From Clostridia bacterium (GTDB lineage: Bacteria > Bacillota > Clostridia > Christensenellales > Aristaeellaceae): a stretch of DNA of 6,290 nucleotides. This document shows, in pieces, positions 4,794 to 6,290 of the stretch; within the stretch, counting starts at the first letter, position 1; every line of letters starts with the position of its first letter. The translations under genes were made by a program, and so were the position numbers. The notes beneath the pieces were generated by a model. The model searched no databases and was not told where the DNA came from. It saw only the letters and a program-made list of their open reading frames with translations. Where the stretch lies: positions 1 through 6,290 of the forward strand of contig JAFUWR010000002.1 of assembly GCA_017471125.1 (NCBI GenBank), written 5' to 3'.

Positions 4794-5693
4794 ATGAGTA
4801 TAACAAGCCGCGACGGCATACTGCATATATCCCTGATGGGCGGGCAGGCCCGCGCCATACTGATCGAATCCACGGCCATGGTCCAGGAGGCCAAGCGCAT
4901 CCACGGGCTGTCGAAGATCGCCTCGGCGGCGCTGGGCCGCACGCTGACGGCCACGGCCATGATGGGGTCGATGCTCAAGGGCAGGGACGAGAGCGTCACC
5001 GCCTCCATCAAGGGCGGCGGTCCCATCGGCACGGTGCTGGCCGTGGCTAACGACCGCTGCGAGGTCAAGGGCTACGTGGGCAACCCCGCCATCGACCTGC
5101 CCCGCACGGGCAAGAAGCTGCCCGTGGGCGCGGCGGTGGGCAAGGATGGCCGCCTCACCGTCATCAAGGACATGCACCTGCGGGAGCCCTACGTGGGCCA
5201 GGTGAACCTGGTGTCCGGCGAGATCGCCGAGGACTTCGCCATGTACTTCACCGCCTCGGAGCAGACGCCGTCGCTGGTGTCGCTGGGCGTGCTGGTGTCG
5301 GACGAGAAGGTCGAGTCCGCGGGCGGGCTGATCGTGCAGGTCATGCCGGGCGCGAGCGAGGCCGCCATCAAGTCGATAGAGGCCAGCGCCGGGATGTTCA
5401 TGGACATTTCGGGCACAATGAAGGAATACCATCTGGAGGGCGCGGTCAATCAGCTCCTGTTGCACCTCGAGCCGGAGGTGCTTCAGCGCCGGGACACCCG
5501 GTACGCCTGCGATTGCAGCCGCGCGCGGGTGGAGCGGGCGCTCATCACCCTGGGCAGGGACGAGATCGAGGACATGATCGCCACCCAGCACGGGGCCCAG
5601 GTGGACTGCCATTTCTGCAACAAGCGCTACGCTTTCAGCGAGGATGAGCTTCGGGCGCTGCTTGACGCCGCGACGGCTCGGGAGGATCAATGA
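4794..5693 (+). CDS. hslO: Redox-regulated chaperone Hsp33
   Basis: The 299-residue protein has the normal length for the family. It holds the N-terminal beta-rich chaperone domain (about 1-180), with LGRTLTATAMMGSMLKGRDESVTASIKGGGPIGTV-type sequence in segments, then GYVGNPAIDLP and the VSGEIAEDFAMYFTASEQTPS segment. A linker follows, then the C-terminal redox switch with all four zinc cysteines: Cys239 and Cys241 (CDC) and Cys272 and Cys275 (CHFC). In the family, reduced protein with bound zinc is inactive; oxidation releases zinc, forms two disulfides and exposes a holdase surface that protects unfolding cytoplasmic proteins during oxidative and heat stress. The ATG has a good AGGAGA ribosome site (4780-4785) that overlaps the methyltransferase stop codon, with 8 nt spacing. 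The next gene overlaps its stop in ATGA. All key residues are present, so the protein is probably functional. Confidence 0.97.
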   Translation: MSITSRDGILHISLMGGQARAILIESTAMVQEAKRIHGLSKIASAALGRTLTATAMMGSMLKGRDESVTASIKGGGPIGTVLAVANDRCEVKGYVGNPAIDLPRTGKKLPVGAAVGKDGRLTVIKDMHLREPYVGQVNLVSGEIAEDFAMYFTASEQTPSLVSLGVLVSDEKVESAGGLIVQVMPGASEAAIKSIEASAGMFMDISGTMKEYHLEGAVNQLLLHLEPEVLQRRDTRYACDCSRARVERALITLGRDEIEDMIATQHGAQVDCHFCNKRYAFSEDELRALLDAATAREDQ

Positions 5694-6290
5694 GCAAGAT
5701 TCCAAAGGTCGTATCGTTTGACCGCTCGGCGGCGTACCTGCACCACCGGGCGATGATGAACCGCCGGGACAACCGCCACGTGGACGCCCTGGAGCTGATG
5801 CGCCGGGCGGTGGAGGCCCAGCCGGAGAACAGCGAGTACCGGCTGGACCTGGCCGAGCTGCTGTGCGAGATGGGCTGCCATCGCCAGTCCTCCCGGCTGC
5901 TGCTGGACATGCTGTCCGAGCGCGACGCGCCCAGCGAGTGCTTCTACGGGCTGGCGCTGAACCAGCTCGGCATGAACGACATCAACGGGGCGCGGCAGTC
6001 GCTGAGCATCTACCGCAAGCGCGACCCCAAGGGGGCGCACTACGAGGACGTGAGCCGCCTGTCCGAGGAGCTGGACTATTACGCCAGCGCGTCGCGGCCC
6101 GTCAGCCGCCGCCTGAACCGGGCGCTGGGCATCGCCAACCGCGCCTGCGACGCCATGCGCGCGGGCGACGCGGCCAAGGCGTGCCGACTGTTTGAAAAGA
6201 CCCTCGACATGGAGAGCGAGCAGTGCGAGATGCGCGCGCTCTACGCCATGTCGCTGTTGATGGACGGTCGGGAGGCCGACGCCCGCCGGG
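5690..6290 (+). CDS. TPR-repeat protein, 5' part, runs off the right edge
   Basis: The frame opens with ATG at 5690, overlaps the hslO stop as ATGA, and has GGAGG (5681-5685) 4 nt upstream, so translation is probably coupled. About 200 codons are visible without a stop. There is no signal peptide and no membrane helix in this part (start MSKIPKVVSFDRSAAYLHHR). Tetratricopeptide-like helical pairs are visible at about residues 15-49 (AYLHHRAMMN..HVDALELMRRAVEAQPEN), 50-83 (LDLAELLCEMG..SSRLLLDML), 84-117 (CFYGLALNQLGMNDINGARQSL) and, after a spacer, about 160-200 (CDAMRAGDAAKACRLFEKTLDMES). TPRs form superhelical protein-binding scaffolds; the partner is unknown. Six cysteines occur in the visible part, a modest number. 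A possible role next to hslO is adaptor or stress-related, but that rests only on operon context. The C-terminal half, which may hold further domains, is outside the window. Confidence 0.85.
   Translation, partial: MSKIPKVVSFDRSAAYLHHRAMMNRRDNRHVDALELMRRAVEAQPENSEYRLDLAELLCEMGCHRQSSRLLLDMLSERDAPSECFYGLALNQLGMNDINGARQSLSIYRKRDPKGAHYEDVSRLSEELDYYASASRPVSRRLNRALGIANRACDAMRAGDAAKACRLFEKTLDMESEQCEMRALYAMSLLMDGREADARR

Noticed and set aside
3840..5705. Long minus-strand reading frame (621 codons) opposite methyltransferase and hslO
   Set aside because: It is antisense to two well-supported genes, and its translation shows no family pattern and a His/Val/Leu/Ala bias expected from the reverse of GC-rich codons.
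5863..6195. Small plus-strand frame inside the TPR gene
   Set aside because: It is a shifted-frame shadow of the TPR gene, which has a better start, a coupled ribosome site and repeat pattern.

Overview
The window is a GC-rich bacterial chromosome segment with densely packed, ordinary-looking genes. It most likely comes from the Bacillota, probably an uncultured or poorly described high-GC member of the Clostridia. Four things point there: strong AGGAGG-type ribosome sites, a PhoP/PhoR-like (B. subtilis style) two-component pair, a YqeM-like methyltransferase next to hslO, and a small PRC-barrel gene of the YlmC/YmxH type. The intergenic repeat mosaic also resembles repeats I remember from gut Clostridia, but I could not check that. 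The taxonomic placement is inference.

Layout. At the left edge, bases 1-179 hold the 5' end of a minus-strand PRC-barrel gene that starts with GTG. An AT-rich divergent control region (180-473) separates it from a plus-strand two-component operon: an OmpR/PhoB-type response regulator (474-1190), then 6 nt later a membrane histidine kinase with a TM-sensor-TM-HAMP-PAS-HisKA-HATPase layout (1197-3008). This operon ends in a hairpin/T-run terminator that begins within the last kinase codons. The terminator is symmetric enough to serve the convergent gene too. Bases 3032-3160 are a mosaic of a 7-bp tandem repeat and three hairpins, probably dispersed extragenic repeats.

A minus-strand HAD phosphatase of the phosphoglycolate phosphatase type (3161-3811) follows. 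A second divergent region (3812-4034) carries promoters in both directions. From it a plus-strand operon reads through a class I SAM methyltransferase (4035-4781), the redox-regulated chaperone Hsp33 (hslO, 4794-5693) and the first 200 codons of a TPR protein that runs off the right edge (5690-6290).

How the genes work together. The kinase would sense an extracytoplasmic or envelope signal and phosphorylate the regulator at Asp58. Four TTGACA-like hexamers upstream of the regulator look like a PhoP-type binding array and suggest autoregulation. Hsp33, the methyltransferase and the TPR protein are probably co-transcribed, but no shared pathway is evident. I see no mobile element, CRISPR array, tRNA, rRNA or clearly new multi-gene system. 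The points most worth a second look are the regulatory array, the repeat mosaic at 3033-3143 and the GTG-started PRC-barrel gene.
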